A DNA stretch of 64,000 nucleotides from Paulinella micropora (GCA_009731375.1 BJOX01000080.1:842660-906659); one strand, 5' to 3'; positions 10,341 to 22,781 are shown, counted from the stretch's first letter. The notes: a model not told the origin generated them from the letters alone. Program-made: numbers and translations.

Positions 10341-10961
10341 GATGAGAATATGACTGACATACGAATTCGAAGATGAATGAAGATGAGAGAGGGGGAGCGG
10401 TATACTTTTACATTCACAGGTACGGTGACGGGCATGCCACATGCATTTTATACCAACAAGGTAAACATTGTGACGACGCGGGTTATATATACAGACGAAT
10501 GCGGGAAGAATAATATATCATTCAGGCTCACGGGTATAGGCATACATAATATCACGTGACTTTACGATGTGATGGGGGAAATATATCAGACTGACATATC
10601 GGGCATAGTGGACATATCGGAAAACGAATGACAAACATGTCTTATGCCTGATATGCTCATGGGGGAAACTGGGAAGCGGCCTGATACAAGACATTATTTT
10701 TCCCGCTCTGTGACGAGCGATGATATGGAACTTTATATATTCTTCTGATAACAACGGGTGAAGGGGACATACGGGTTGGGTTGGGGGAATAATACATATT
10801 GACTAATCCAGTTTAGATACAAAGGGGTAGAATAGCGAGGGGAGGAAGACAGGGGATAACAAATAGGGATAGTCAATAGGATGGATAGGATAGCCGGGGG
10901 GAGGGGGTGGATGATATAGTCAGAGGACAGGATATTGAGAGGGGAGGGGGCGAGGGGCAGA
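10341..10961. other. Ty3-1 3' untranslated region, no gene seen
   Basis: Purine-rich on the plus strand with short frames only. It lies between the last coding block and the tandem duplications of the element. Confidence 0.5.
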
Positions 10962-11313
10962 GATGAGAAAGATGAAGAAGAAAGATGACGAAAAGAAAGA
11001 GAAACGGGGCAACGGGCAAGCGGCAACTCTGACACTCGGGTGAGGGGGGGCACCAGAGTGCAAACATCATTCAGAGGGGGCTGCGAAGGGGATCAAAAGG
11101 GGACATGGACCTTTTCGGGGCGGAGAAGGGACGGAGTGATGAGAAAGATGAAGAAGAAAGATGAAGAGAAGAAAGAGAAACAGGGCAACGGGCAAGCGGC
11201 AACTCTGACACTCGGGTGAGGGGGGGGCACCAGAGTGCAAACATCTTTCAGAAGGGGCTGCGAAGGGGATCGAAGGGGGACATGGACCTTTTGGGGGCAG
11301 AAGGGATGGAGTG
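10962..11313 (+). repeat. Tandem duplication, 176-bp unit, two copies
   Basis: 10962-11137 and 11138-11313 both run from GATGAGAAAGATGAAGAAG through CTCTGACACTCGGGTGAGG to a GGAGTGAT end, with scattered substitutions. Non-coding region of Ty3-1. Confidence 0.85.
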
Positions 11314-11530
11314 ATGAATGGATGAGGGGGTGTGTATATCATTCGTGTTATGAGCACTCAGGTTCGTTTCAAGCATGGCGTTTCAGTGCCGGAGGGGCCT
11401 TGGTGGGGGTTGCAAAGGTCAGGGGGAGCCTTTCCTTGCCTACGTTACCTCTGGGCTGGGCGACCGGGACTACAGCGCACCGAGAGGGCATTATGAGGCT
11501 ATTAAAAGCCAGAAGTATCAGTTCGAGTTA

Positions 11531-11715
11531 CAGTGGGATTCGGCGTGACCGAGACGGGGGCGGCTTCAACAAGTGGGATTCGGCGTGACCGAGACGGGGG
11601 CGGCTTCAACAGGTGGGATTCGGAGTGACCGAGACGGGGGCGGCTTCGATAAGCGGGATTCGGCGTGACCGAGACGGGGGCGGCTTCGACGAGCGGGATG
11701 CGGCGGGACCCAGAC
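11531..11715 (+). repeat. 40-bp minisatellite, about 4.5 copies
   Basis: The unit TGGGATTCGGCGTGACCGAG followed by ACGGGGGCGGCTTCAACAAG repeats with period 40 and a few changes. 40 is not a multiple of 3, so it is unlikely to be coding. Confidence 0.85.
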
Positions 11716-11938
11716 GGCGGCTGCGTCAGAGCACGAGGAGCGACAACAACATATGGATATTGATCGAACGATGGCACGGCTGGGGAAGCATTGGATCGAC
11801 GGATTCAGCGGAGTCGCGGAGACGGGAAGGGAGGACTCTCCCAGGATAGTATAGACCGACACTAGGTCGGGGGGGACATTGAGTGACTAGGGGCCGGTTA
11901 CAAGGAATGGAGGATAAGGGGCAAGTTGTGGTCTCAAC

Positions 11939-11948
11939 GGAGGGGGGG
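11939..11948 (+). promoter_or_regulatory. Candidate polypurine tract of Ty3-1
   Basis: CGGAGGGGGGG is followed directly by TG, the form expected for plus-strand priming at a 3' LTR. A second purine run (GGTCGGGGGGGA, about 11863-11874) is an alternative. Neither gives an LTR start that matches the left LTR. Confidence 0.3.
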
Positions 11949-12187
11949 TGCATTTTCAGGCGTGCGGTGGCGGAAACCGATTCGACAGGCGACGAAGGGC
12001 GTAACGGGAAATTAACCAAAATTTTACATAATGTAAGTGTTGGCGTTTGGCCCAACCTACAATTTTGTTTAATTTGTTGATACGGGTACGGCGTCGACCG
12101 TCACTCAGATTCGTATTTGCATTTTATTCCGAGGTTGGTCGGCGGGGGCGTAAGTTAGACTCCTCGCGCGCATACTGGCGAGCGCGC

Positions 12188-12362
12188 TCGGGGGGGAGAA
12201 GGGATTATGCCGCCCACCCGGTATATAATGGCAATACTGATCCTTCCGGTCTGTCGGTTAATACTTGGTCTGGAGATTACGGAGTCACTACTTTAGGTAA
12301 TCCTCAGTCTTCATATCGTTAGTAACAGTTATCTGTTTATTAAATATCCTACTATCGTAACA
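12188..12362 (+). repeat. 3' part of the right LTR of Ty3-1
   Basis: Matches 4562-4740 up to the common end TATCGTAACA. The TATATAATG box is in the same place. Confidence 0.7.
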
Positions 12363-13280
12363 GTACGTACAAGGCAGCGGGCCTGTGGTATATTCGGGCA
12401 CCCAACGAGAAGAGGATTAACTCCCTACGCTCCCATCTCGCAAATAAGTAAGAGAAACATGTGAAAACCACATACATATGTATCATATAAGAATACAGAG
12501 ATTTGATAATAACTTCAAAAAGAAGTAATAATATAAATGTGTGATGGATATATGAAAATATATTATTATGTGTATATATGATATATATTCACATATGATC
12601 ATAATATGAAAACTAAAATTTGGAAGAGCGTCCCGTAATGGGATATATAAAAATGACAAAAATAATATAATATGTGGGGACAAAGACACAATATCTGTAA
12701 TTATTGGTGTGTCTGGTACATCCGACTGGTCTGACGTACATCCGTGTTGTTCCACATTCCCATGTGGCACGTTAACCGACCAGCCGGACTCCATGTTGGC
12801 CTCTTATGGGTTTTTATATATATAATGTGATTATAAATAATTATTGATATAATCAATACGAACTTGAAGGTAGTACGTATTCCCGAGTTTACATCAGCAC
12901 AGGAATACGCACATACTTAGTAATTTTATGGCTAAGTCGTTGGGGCTGGAATGGCCCTTCCCCGCCACCGATCCAACTTCGCGGGCGCTTCTCTTCCTCC
13001 CCCTAGACTCAACGGAGTTATGCAACTAAATGATTATTACGTCTTAATGGGGAAGAGAAAGGTTGAAAGTCCAGGCATCTTGCCTCTTCTCCTAGAAGGA
13101 GGTATGACGTCGCTGGATGCTCACTGAACGCCACGCTCGCGCTCAAGTCACCTATATCACTCCCCTCAATGTACAGTATGCGAGAAATATAATATACCAG
13201 AATTAATACGATCCGCTTCCGAAGATATTATAATTATAAATGATCATAGCGTGAATATTTATGCGGGAAATACCTGGTAC
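12363..13280. other. AT-rich spacer, possibly 3' LTR of the next copia
   Basis: AT-rich sequence with short direct and inverted motifs, lying just downstream (minus sense) of the RNase H end of Copia-1. Position suggests LTR or 3' untranslated sequence, but no matching partner was found on the other side. Confidence 0.35.
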
Positions 13281-13787
13281 TTACAACGCGATTTTAACAC
13301 CAAACTTTACGATTAATTCTTTCACTAACTTCACCGAGATTTGGTCAGCCAGATAATTGAATTTTTCGTACGTGAAATTTATTTTGGTAAATAAATCCGC
13401 GATGTTTTCCTCCGTCGGTACCCGGAACAACTTGACAACTCCCTTCTTAACCAATTTCTCGAGCAGGTGGTACCTGACATCGATATGTTTGGTCCTTGAT
13501 TCCCCCAACCCCCTCTCTGAGAGGATGATGGTCCTCTCGTTGTCTTCGAACAAAGGGGTGAAACCTCTTATGGGCAAACCGATGTCACGGAGGGACTGTC
13601 TCAATGCAAGCAACTCCCTTACTGCATCGTTAGCTGATACGATCTCTGATTCAAGGGTAGATTGGGCTATGAAAGTCTGAAGCTTAGAAAACCAAGCTAC
13701 CGGTGCCCCGTTGAAGAGAAAGATATACCCGGAACGGGATTTCCTTGTAACTTTTTCTCCAGCAAAGTCTGAGTCGACGTATCCCAC
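13281..13787 (-). pseudogene. Copia-1 RNase H
   Basis: A 168-residue frame with YVDSDFAGEK, QSTLESEIVSAN, EDNERTI and KHIDVRYH, the copia RNase H signature including its acidic residues and terminal His. It ends about 40 residues after the domain. The frame joins the RT frame at 13787 only through a frameshift. Confidence 0.85.
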
Positions 13788-15016
13788 GGGGATGCTCGTC
13801 TATCAACGTTTCGACATTGGCGATAACGGGGACGCTGAATGCATTAACTTCCGTGGCTTCACATGAGTAAAGCTCAAGTGCCCTTTCGGCGGCCGATGGT
13901 CCCTCTGCCGGTTTCCATGATTTAGGGGGCTTGGGGACAAAGCACCCTTCGGTCAACATCTTGACTAACCTCCTATCACCCCGTTTGAAATATAGGGCTC
14001 TAGGGGTCAGCAACCATAGAAACATACGGTGAACCATGGCATATGATATTTCAGGAGATGGGACTTGTTGTTTCGCAGCTATACTCAAAGGACAGATCAA
14101 GAGAGGGTGAGTGTGAACAGCAAGAAAGATAAGCATGCCTATCAAACATCTAAGATCATACTTGAGCAGGCGGTGTCCAGCTTTCAGGGGGGCAGGGTTC
14201 TCTGATGTGAAGGGGGTTTTAGCAGGCACCTCCTTCATATACTTTAACTCAACTAAGATGAGAAGCTCATATTTTCGTTGGTGCAGTAAAATCCCTTTTT
14301 CAGATTGGACAATCCGGATGTTTTTGAATTCAGTGGCTTTCCCTAAGTTCTTACACCTGAAACCATGTTCCTTCATGCTCTCTACAAGACTTATGTGTCT
14401 GGCTTCATCAGCAGCATGCAGCCCATCATCTACGTGGAAAGAGAGAAGCTGAGTACCTATGGGGACTTGGCATGCTTGATAAAAGAAGCCCGGTCAAGGG
14501 AGAAAGTAATAAACACTTGCTTTCCGACTAACTCCATCAACATTAAATCATACCACAATCTCCCCGCCTCAGGATGACCATAAAGGGCCTTCCGGAGGAG
14601 CCAAACAAAACATTCTCTCTCAAAACCCGGGGGGGGGGGGGGTTGACATAAATGTCGTAAGGCATTTTGGCATGTAAGTAGGCAGTGGTGAAATCAATTA
14701 GCCACAAGTCTATTCCGAAGCAGGCAGCATAAGCAATGATAAGAAGGATAGTGCGATGATGAGCGGTGGGTGAGTATGTGCGTTTGGGATCATATTGCAC
14801 GCCCGCTTTCAGGAGATCTCCCCTAAGGGTGATTCTAGCTTTATGATATTCATCTCTCGTTCCTTGTTGCTTAACAGTGTCTATCCATTTTAGAGGGATA
14901 ATGGGAGTGCCTGACCTTCTCGCCTCGCTCTCTTCTCTCCATTCAAATGCTTTGAGCTCCTCTTGCTGTCTAACTTCTGTCTCTCGCGCTTGTCTCCTAT
15001 CCTTCGGCTTTTGCAC
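13684..15016 (-). pseudogene. Copia-1 reverse transcriptase
   Basis: The upstream frame (15016-14543) carries the RT start: KWIDTVKQQ, HKARITLRG, YSPTAHH, DLWLIDFTTAYLHAKMP (first catalytic Asp) and a broken segment near a poly-G/C run (14627-14641). The downstream frame (14376-13684) carries the palm-to-thumb end and the connection to RNase H. The DD active-site segment falls in the broken middle (about 14.38-14.54 kb) and is not in an open frame. Confidence 0.75.
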
Positions 15017-15228
15017 GACGGGAAATTCCGGAATTTGCGCGGTGATCAGACAATAATCGATTATCTCTTCTTTCGCACAGACTGAGATATGTTTATTTCT
15101 GGTTCTCCCGGGGATTACGTTCTCCTGAGAAATGTTTCCTTGCTCATGAGATCTCCATCCCGGGGGATGTTTGTCCTTTTCCGCAGCTATCCTAACTCTC
15201 TCCCCCTCTGCATGGCCGAATTCACTGG

Positions 15229-15687
15229 TTACATTGGGGTCGTGGCGTGCCGGTTCAATAATAGCATGCGGTACAAGAGAAGGGGGAGCTGCTCCCCCTG
15301 AATTATGATCTCAGAATCTATTATTTTCTCCGTAACGCCATCATCAAACTTAACTTTGTGGGCTGGGAATAGTTTCTTTCTTCTGACAACCGGGGCAGTC
15401 GGGTCAATAGTAACTACCTTCCGTAAAGTGGAATCCCACTTATCTCCATAAGTGGATTTAGCCCACTCTTCCCCGAAAGCCCGTGCCGGGATCTGGACGA
15501 TCTTCCCAGAAAAGATGATTTTAAGTTTGGGTTTTCCCCCCCTCTTTCCCACTACTTTGACACCTTTCTCCCCCTGACTCATGCTCCCTACATTCCGTGA
15601 AGACGGGGTGAGGGGAATAAGCTCAGGGAGATTACTGAAATCCTGACTTGGGGCATCGTTTTCGTCACTATCACTTGCAACGATCAC
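15229..15687 (-). pseudogene. Copia-1 linker between integrase and RT
   Basis: A 152-residue frame, Ser/Asp-rich at its start, with no recognised domain. It lies where copia polyproteins have a variable linker after integrase. Confidence 0.45.
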
Positions 15688-15773
15688 CGAGTCATCATCA
15701 CTTTCAGGTCCTTTCTGAGATGTTGTACATGTAATGGGGTCATTCTCAGTACTTTCACTATTACTAGTAGCAG

Positions 15774-17081
15774 CTACAGCAGGTGGGGTAGATGCACTAT
15801 ATGTAGTTTCTGGTACTTCGAAGCTAACATTCTCCTTGGGTGGTGTATCGACTGGGGGCAGAACAGCAGAGAGTGTGGCCGATTTCCATCAGACCGAAAA
15901 CATACCCTCATCTGCTGTTTCTTCGAGGCTTTTGAAGCATCTCGTCTACCCAGTTTCCATACATCGAACATAACATCCCGGACATTACTGTGTATTACAC
16001 GCGCAACGGGATCATAAACACGATAATACACGGTATTACGTTCGTAACCTAAGAAGATAACTTTCTTTCCTCTCTCGCCTTTCCCCCGCCGAGCCTTAAC
16101 CTTCATCACTGCAGCGCAACCAGTGGGGCGAAGGTGATACATGTATGGCTTCCGGCGGTGAATGACTTCGAAAGGGCACTTACCCTTAAAGGGTCCTTTG
16201 GCTATCGGGAGGAGGAGGTTGTTAATATAAGTGGCGCTTTTTTCCATCTCCGTCCAGAACTTGGGAGGGAGCTCAGCATCACTAAGCATCGCCCTAGCAG
16301 GCCCGCCGTTGGTTTGGTGGGACCTCTCTATCTTTGAGACTGTCTGTTTCTAGGCGGTTGGAGCCTCATTTATTACATGTGACCAAGAATATGTTCGATA
16401 TGATACCTTTCAAGAGTGAGTTAATGTTAATCAGCCTATCTCTTTCCGGTTTGTGTGTCTTTCAAAGAATGCAACGGCCTTAATAAAACACTGAAAGAAT
16501 TCATTCTTATGACGTAAATAATAGTCGAGCTTGAAATTTGAAGCGAGATATTTGAATGTAAATTTGTACAGCTTACCATCCCATGATATCGTGTTCCACC
16601 ATCCTTGTGTGTCTATAGAAATATGAACTCCGGAATGACGTTCAATAATGTGATGGTTTTTGTGGAAATGTAATGCTTTCTTTATTTTATTCCTTAAGCA
16701 GTACTCACACTTCATAATCCTTTCTGGCCATCCTACGCCTACTATCTTCACCCCCGTGTAGTGAGCCATTCTTTCCATAGCCTTTACCTCTCTATGTTTA
16801 CACATGAGGTGAAAGACAGTAGCGTATATATGCTCACTATGTGTGGGTCGGATAACAGGGTTTAATGCTTTTGACATTTGACAACCAACATCATGTTCAT
16901 GAGTTAGTGAGGTGTGCGAACATACATCATTTGGCATGACTAAACAACAAGCCAAACTCTGTAAACAATATTCAACTTTCTCAGTATTTGTTTCGCAAGA
17001 CAACGGGACATATGATTTATTGTCGTGACATCCCCATCCACATAAACATGGGACATCATTTAAATATACATCATTGTACAC
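15774..17081 (-). pseudogene. Copia-1 integrase
   Basis: The upstream frame (17081-16431) includes HSEHIYATVFH and CEYCLRNKIKKA, a zinc-binding GAG-pre-integrase-like part, and FERHT. The downstream frame (16289-15774) begins ARAMLSDAELPPKFWTE and continues with the copia integrase C-terminal motif GYERNTVYYRVYDP. Between them, where the second Asp and the Glu should be, the frame is broken (about 16.29-16.43 kb), so the catalytic centre is incomplete. Confidence 0.75.
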
Positions 17082-17156
17082 GGGAAGAGTAGTTGGTTGT
17101 GTAGGATGGTGAGGAGGGAGTCAGAATGTGATAGTGGATGACGGTGCTCCCTCTTT

Positions 17157-17653
17157 CTATACTTTCACATTCTGCTTTTCAAGAGGGACTGGTTCGTATC
17201 GTTGGTTTGGGTCTAGAGGGTGCATTCCTGGGGGATCAAAGACGAACAGGTTGTTAGGCAAAGATCTGCCCCTAGCTACAATCTGTTCTTCCTCGATATG
17301 GATTGTGTACTTAAGCACAACCGCCTGGTTGTTCTGATGGACTACTGTCAGTCCTCGTTTCAACCAAGCCGAAGTAGCCACTAAACCGTAACTTAAGTGG
17401 GGGTTCGTTGTGTGCGAATCTGGATCGGTTCTCCATTTGCTCCAGAGAGCTGCATCAAGACTTTCCCCTTGTACTCCGTCTTAATGATACCTTTCGCGAT
17501 TTTGAATTTCTGATGGTTATGTTTCATTCTCACTAACACATCCTTATGGGGTGATTGTGACTCACTAGTCCTATTATCATCTACCCAAACCATCCCCGCC
17601 ATACTCTTTTCAGGTGTCTCTCTCTCATCTCCCTCGTTCTCATGCATCATCAT
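17157..17653 (-). pseudogene. Copia-1 protease region
   Basis: Two short frames. One (17381-17157) matches the region downstream of protease in Copia-2 (NNQAVVLKYTIHI against NNQAIVLHHSINI). The other (17653-17393) contains WVDDNRT but no clear DSG protease motif. Confidence 0.5.
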
Positions 17654-19128
17654 GACATAATCTTTTTTAAATGGAGGTGAGGTGCTTGAGGTAGTGTTGG
17701 GAGATGTGCTAGGTGTTGGAGGTGGAATATCTCGTACGTTCTCTCCATCTACCCCTATCCTTTGTAGGCATTCCCTGTATTCAAGTAATTGAGTTCTTAG
17801 ATGAGGAAATGCAGCAACAAGCCCCTTTGCAAAAGGGTTGTTCCATTTGCTATGGAAATGATGAAACTCTGAATATCCATATAGAGTTCAAGATAGAACT
17901 CATTAACTTCCCGTCTCTCCCGGTAATAAGAGAATCTCTCACTTCTATCTCTCTAGCACCCTCTGCTAACGCACCGAACAACCTATGTATCTCTCCAAGA
18001 GATGATATTTCTCCATTTCACCTTACTATCATCATCTTCCCCTCATCCCATCTCCATGCGATCGTGGGATCTCTCCTAATCCTATCTCTCTTTAACTCTC
18101 TCTCTCCCTCCCCTCATTTAACTCACTGTGTGCAAGGCGTAGACTAAGTGAAGGGGAATGCGTGATACGACGGACAAACGAGGAGCGCGCTCTTTTGGTT
18201 TCCCCTTCTTCTCACCCTGCCTCACCCTCAACGTTCTTACTAATATCTTTCTTAGAGTTCGAACGTTGCACAGATGGTGCAGGAGAAGAGGAGGAAGACT
18301 TCTGAGGAGAAGCATAAGAGATTGTTTCATCAAAGTCTTCGTCAGTCATCGTCTCTCCCTCACCTCTCTCTCCTCTTTGGTTATTTCCCCCTACTGCAAC
18401 CTAAACGTTCTCACTCGTTTCTGTGTGTGAGTCAGAACGTTGTACACTTGAAGTAGAGAGAGTATGTTTTGTGAGGGAAGATGATGAAGCACTAGAACTA
18501 TGAGAAGAGATATGTCTGTGTGGTGATGTGTGTGCGGAAGACGATGTGAGAAGGTCAGGTTGGACAGGGGGGGGATTTTGATCTGTTCTAATGCACCATT
18601 ATCCAGTCCATAGGTGCTAGCATTAACTCATAGTGTCATAGTGTACCCCCCAGGTTCAGCTGTGCTTTAATTACTGCCAGTAAGTCAGCCCTATTTCGCT
18701 CACTGCAGATATGGTGGGAACAGAAATCGCAACTCTGCTTTTCCATTCTCTTAGCACACTCACCCCCTGATTTCTGACACTGGGCGGCCCCTACTTTCTA
18801 TGAACAACGTGCGTTATTCGCGTTGAACCCATTACATTGTTTCATGTTTGAAACAATAATCATGCTCCCTCTGATGGGTTGTGCCCACAGATTGAGAAGT
18901 GGTCTATCGTCCTCACGTAAGTGAAGATAGTAGAATTTCGGGATTTCATTAGGACCTTCCTGTAACCCCCTTTGTCACGACGAAGCCCCCATCATTCCTC
19001 CATAAAAAATATATTTTCCCAAGATGTGTTAACGTTGGGTCGCTCACCATGTCAAGGGGAGTAGTGAAGCGACTATCTTTCAGGAGGGGAATAAAGCGGT
19101 AGATCGAGGGACAGGAAGATGAGCAGGC
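17654..19128. other. Probable gag remnant of Copia-1, no open gene
   Basis: No long frame. On the minus strand near 18.68-18.79 kb a short frame has Cys/His spacing like a damaged zinc knuckle (CDFCSHHIC). Two AACGTTC…GAACGTT inverted repeats lie near 18220-18270 and 18400-18450. This is where gag of Copia-1 should be. Confidence 0.35.
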
Positions 19129-19417
19129 ATGTTTTGTGTGTGTGTGTTGCTCTTTTTCTTCTTGTTCTTCAATTCTGATGTGTGGGGTGGTGATGATTGT
19201 GATCCAAAAGAGGAAGTGGATGGGGTGTTGTCAAGTGAGGAGTTTGGTTTTTCTTCGTCCGTTTCCTCTCTCTCCATCATGTTTATGTCTCCCACATGTG
19301 GCGCCACACACATACAATCCGGGCGATACCACAACGCTGATTATGGATCAGTGGACACTGGTTCAGTCTCTCCGAGGCTGGGCTACTACTAGCTTATCCG
19401 ACTAACAAAGTGCACAT

Positions 19418-20359
19418 GTGTTCCGATTCTATAGTTTCAACGCATTGCCCAAACAGCTCCTGGAACCCCACCAGATCCGAAGGCTCCGATGGTCACAAGG
19501 GGATATTAATGCATATTACCCACTCCTGGAAAGAGCGGGGGTGCCCCTGCAGGAGGAGATAAAGGCATATCGGGCCTATCATCTCAGAAAGGGCCACGAT
19601 CACCCATGGGAACTGGCAACAGAAGGTGATGAGTTGCGCCAGATGAAGGTTGCTCTCGGATTTCCCCTTGAGATGCGCCCCCTATAACAGTAACATTCCA
19701 TCACACGTTGCCAGACATATCTCATATTCGCCCCGTGCCATAGGCGGACGATGAATCGTACCCGGCCACCGACAATCACCGCACGACTTCAGTGAGTGGC
19801 ATGAGTAAGGTAAAGACTATATCAATTTTTAAGCATGAACAGCCTGCGGTGTGGCTCATCCACATGCGTGTACGTCTGATACGGACCATGGGCTACACAC
19901 CAACGATGCGCGCCTTGGGCGACAGCTTGGGCTCACCCCCAACCGATCCTCAGAACCTCCGGCTGTGGACTGAGGAGTGGGACAGACAATTTCGACAGTA
20001 CGCTCGTCCGTAGTGGGACAGTGCTGTATCAGATGCAGAGTTCCGATGGCACAGGGCACACAGTCATTGGATTATATTTACCGTTCCCGACACTGCTACC
20101 CCCGATGGAGCAGGTATATGAATATAAACTCGGGGCAGTGATTCGACGACTATACACAGAATCAATGCAACTACAGTCCTCCATTCATACATTCGAACTA
20201 TCCGATGAGGAACGGAAAATGCTCCAGACTCAACTCGATCAAGATCAAGATTTCCATCCCTTGGATCAACCGGAGGAGCGGGACCGAGCATCCTTACAAT
20301 CAAGTACGGAGGACGATTACATGAGAAGGCTGGAAGCGGAGGAAGATGACGCATTTTGA
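19418..20359 (+). pseudogene. Unrecognised ORF cluster, possibly a retroelement remnant
   Basis: Three short plus-strand frames (19418-19687, 19792-20013, 20021-20359) rich in Trp, Arg and Glu suggest one decayed protein or exons. The last ends in an acidic Gln/Glu-rich helix. No domain is recognised. A polypurine-like tract 600 bases downstream makes a retroelement origin possible. Confidence 0.3.
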
Positions 20360-20691
20360 GACCCTCCAAAGTGGGTTGTAAATCTCTGAGACGCTTTGGA
20401 CAAACTTCGCGATGGCTCTCTCTCTCTATATATATATACATATATATGTATATATATAAAATCCACTAAAAGTCCACCGAGGACAACCAAAACAAAACAG
20501 AAACCTAGACTGGCAAAGCGCCAGTTCATTTAAATAAATAGACTGACCTGTTAGTAGGTTGTCATCTGCATCAAGCTAATAACAGACTAATATGCACAGG
20601 ATCAAGAGGACACTCGACCCAAGTGAAGACGTTGGGAAATTCCCTTTTGTCTCGCGGACTATCAAGCAGACTCCCTCCCAGCCCCGATCGG
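20360..20691. other. Spacer with TA microsatellite
   Basis: Contains a short alternating TA tract (about 20424-20460). No gene seen. Confidence 0.5.
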
Positions 20692-20908
20692 CCTCTGTCC
20701 CATCAAAGGAATCAGTGGAGCGTTAGTGGGGGCACGTTAGAAAATCTTACCTGCCTAAGGTGAGATTAGCCAAAGCGCCCGACGACGAGTTGCACAATGT
20801 TTAAGAACTGATTACCCTTCGTCCCACCAAGGGAGCCTGCGGAGTGTAAATGGGGGCGCGTTAACAAATCTTACTTGCTTAAGATAAGATTAGATAATGC
20901 GCCCGAGA
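20692..20908 (+). repeat. Two diverged direct repeats, each forming a long hairpin
   Basis: 20692-20784 and 20814-20908 share a framework GTCCCA … GGGGGC[AG]CGTTA … AATCTTAC … AAGATT … GCGCCCGA. Each copy pairs with itself (GGGCGCGTTA with TAATGCGCCC, and AATCTTA with TAAGATT). Confidence 0.6.
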
Positions 20909-20964
20909 TGTGAAAGCCAGACCGAGAGATGTTACTCCTCACATTTGCATGACAAAAGTCATCA

Positions 20965-20976
20965 GGAGGGGGAGAA
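20965..20976 (+). promoter_or_regulatory. Polypurine-tract-like sequence
   Basis: GGAGGGGGAGAA is followed directly by TGTAAAGCG, as at the start of a 3' LTR. A similar GGGAGGGGGAT before TGTAGGCG lies at about 21225-21235. No paired LTR was found. Confidence 0.3.
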
Positions 20977-21784
20977 TGTAAAGCGAAATTCAAAATTCAA
21001 GTTTGATAATTAAATCCGAAATCAAATTCGAATTTCGCACATTTTCCTAAATTCAAATCATTCGTAGTAACACTAACAGTTAAATTTCTTTCATTCAATC
21101 GCCTATACGATCCCTAGAAGGAAGAGAAGCAATCAACTTCGAGACAAACCTCGACAGCCTCCATATTCCTACCGCTCACATTTACCACTCTACTCCTAAT
21201 TAACGGATGTTATCGGACAAAACAGGGAGGGGGATTGTAGGCGCAGATAAATAAATATGTTCTAACTTTAATATACACCTGTGTCAATCCAGAATAAGAT
21301 GCAGTTAATATTAATAACCTTGTAACGATAATATTAAATATTATTAGAAGTAGCAATTACACTTTGTAGACAGGAATATATTATCGTTAGGCCTGACAAT
21401 GGGAATTGGCTAATGTTTGCCTTGGTTGTTTTTGGCTCCGCTAGTCTCACATTTTCGCCCGCAGGGAATAACTCCAGAGTGAATTTGAAATTCATCTGTC
21501 TAGATCTGTCTGTCGACGTCTGTCTATCCGTCTGGCGCTTTTTTCTTCTTTTTTTTTCTCCAACGGCTCTCCCAACATTGTCAGGACACCTTTGGCATGA
21601 GAAAACAGAAATTTTGTGGCGAGGTCGCTTTTTCAAATTCTTCCCCGGAAATTCATCCAAAGACTGCTTTCCTATTAAACTACTACTACTACTACTAAAG
21701 ATCAAGCAAAAGCTTTTTTGCATGGAGTTTTAGTGGTTTTCCCTTGATTTCTAAATAAAGGAAGAATAGAAGAAAATGAAGAAA
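20977..21784. other. Spacer, possible solo LTR sequence
   Basis: AT-rich non-coding sequence after the polypurine-like tracts. The frame at 21413-21733 looks spurious. Confidence 0.35.
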
Positions 21785-22055
21785 TAGAATAAAAGAAAGA
21801 AAGAAAGAAAGAAAGAAAAAACTAAGAGGGAGGGAAAGTGGGGGAGGGAGGGGGAGGAGGATTACGAGACACACACACACACACAAGTACTCACACACAC
21901 ACACACACACACACAGAAACACACACACATACACACACAGAGAGAAACACACACACACACACACACACACAGAAACACACACACACACACACACACACAG
22001 AAACACACACACACACACACTGAGACTCACACACACACACACACACACACTGAGA

Positions 22056-22094
<39 letters not shown>

Positions 22095-22167
22095 AAACAC
22101 ACACACACACACAGAAACACACACACACACACACTCTCGCTCACTCACTCAGTGTGTGTGTGTTTGT

Positions 22168-22198
<31 letters not shown>

Positions 22199-22199
22199 A

Positions 22200-22253
<54 letters not shown>

Positions 22254-22401
22254 GAGAGAAAGAGGAAGAGAGAGAGAGAGAGAAAGAGAGAGAGTGTGTG
22301 TGTGAGAGAGAAAGAAAGAAAGAAAGAAAGAAAGAGGGAAAGTGAGGGAGGGAGGGAGGGCGGGGGAGGAGGATTGCGAGACACACACACACACACAAGT
22401 A

Positions 22402-22437
<36 letters not shown>

Positions 22438-22540
22438 CACACACACACACACACACACACAGAAACACACACACACACACACTCACTCACTCACTCACTC
22501 AGTGTGTGTGAGAGAGAGAGAGAGAGCGAGTGTGTGTTTA

Positions 22541-22587
<47 letters not shown>

Positions 22588-22711
22588 GAGAGAGAGAGAG
22601 AGAAAGAGAGAGTGTGTGTGAGAGAGAGAAAGAAAGAAAGAAAGAGGGAAAGTGAGGGAGGGAGGGAGGGGGGGAGGGGAGGAGGATTGCGACACACACA
22701 CACACACACAA

Positions 22712-22781
<70 letters not shown>

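Larger units (their letters stand above)
4562..12362 (+). mobile_element. Decayed Ty3/gypsy LTR retrotransposon (Ty3-1)
   Basis: Direct repeats of about 175 bp (4562-4740 and 12188-12362), both ending TCGTAACA, flank a plus-strand series of gag-like, RT, RNase H and integrase frames in Ty3/gypsy order, followed by a long C-terminal extension. RT is broken by frameshifts and an in-frame TGA; the end of integrase is broken by TAG and TAA. Upstream of the 175 bp the two LTRs do not align, so the outer borders are uncertain. No aspartic-protease DTG/DSG motif was found. Confidence 0.8.
13281..17653 (-). mobile_element. Decayed Ty1/copia retrotransposon (Copia-1)
   Basis: Minus-strand frames run in copia order: protease region (17.65-17.16 kb), integrase (17.08-15.77 kb), linker, RT (15.02-13.8 kb) and RNase H (13.79-13.28 kb). 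Many frames share motifs with the complete Copia-2 (for example PLDPNQRY against PLDPNRRF, and FFERHT against FFERQT). Every domain is split by frameshifts or stops. LTRs were not found. Confidence 0.85.
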
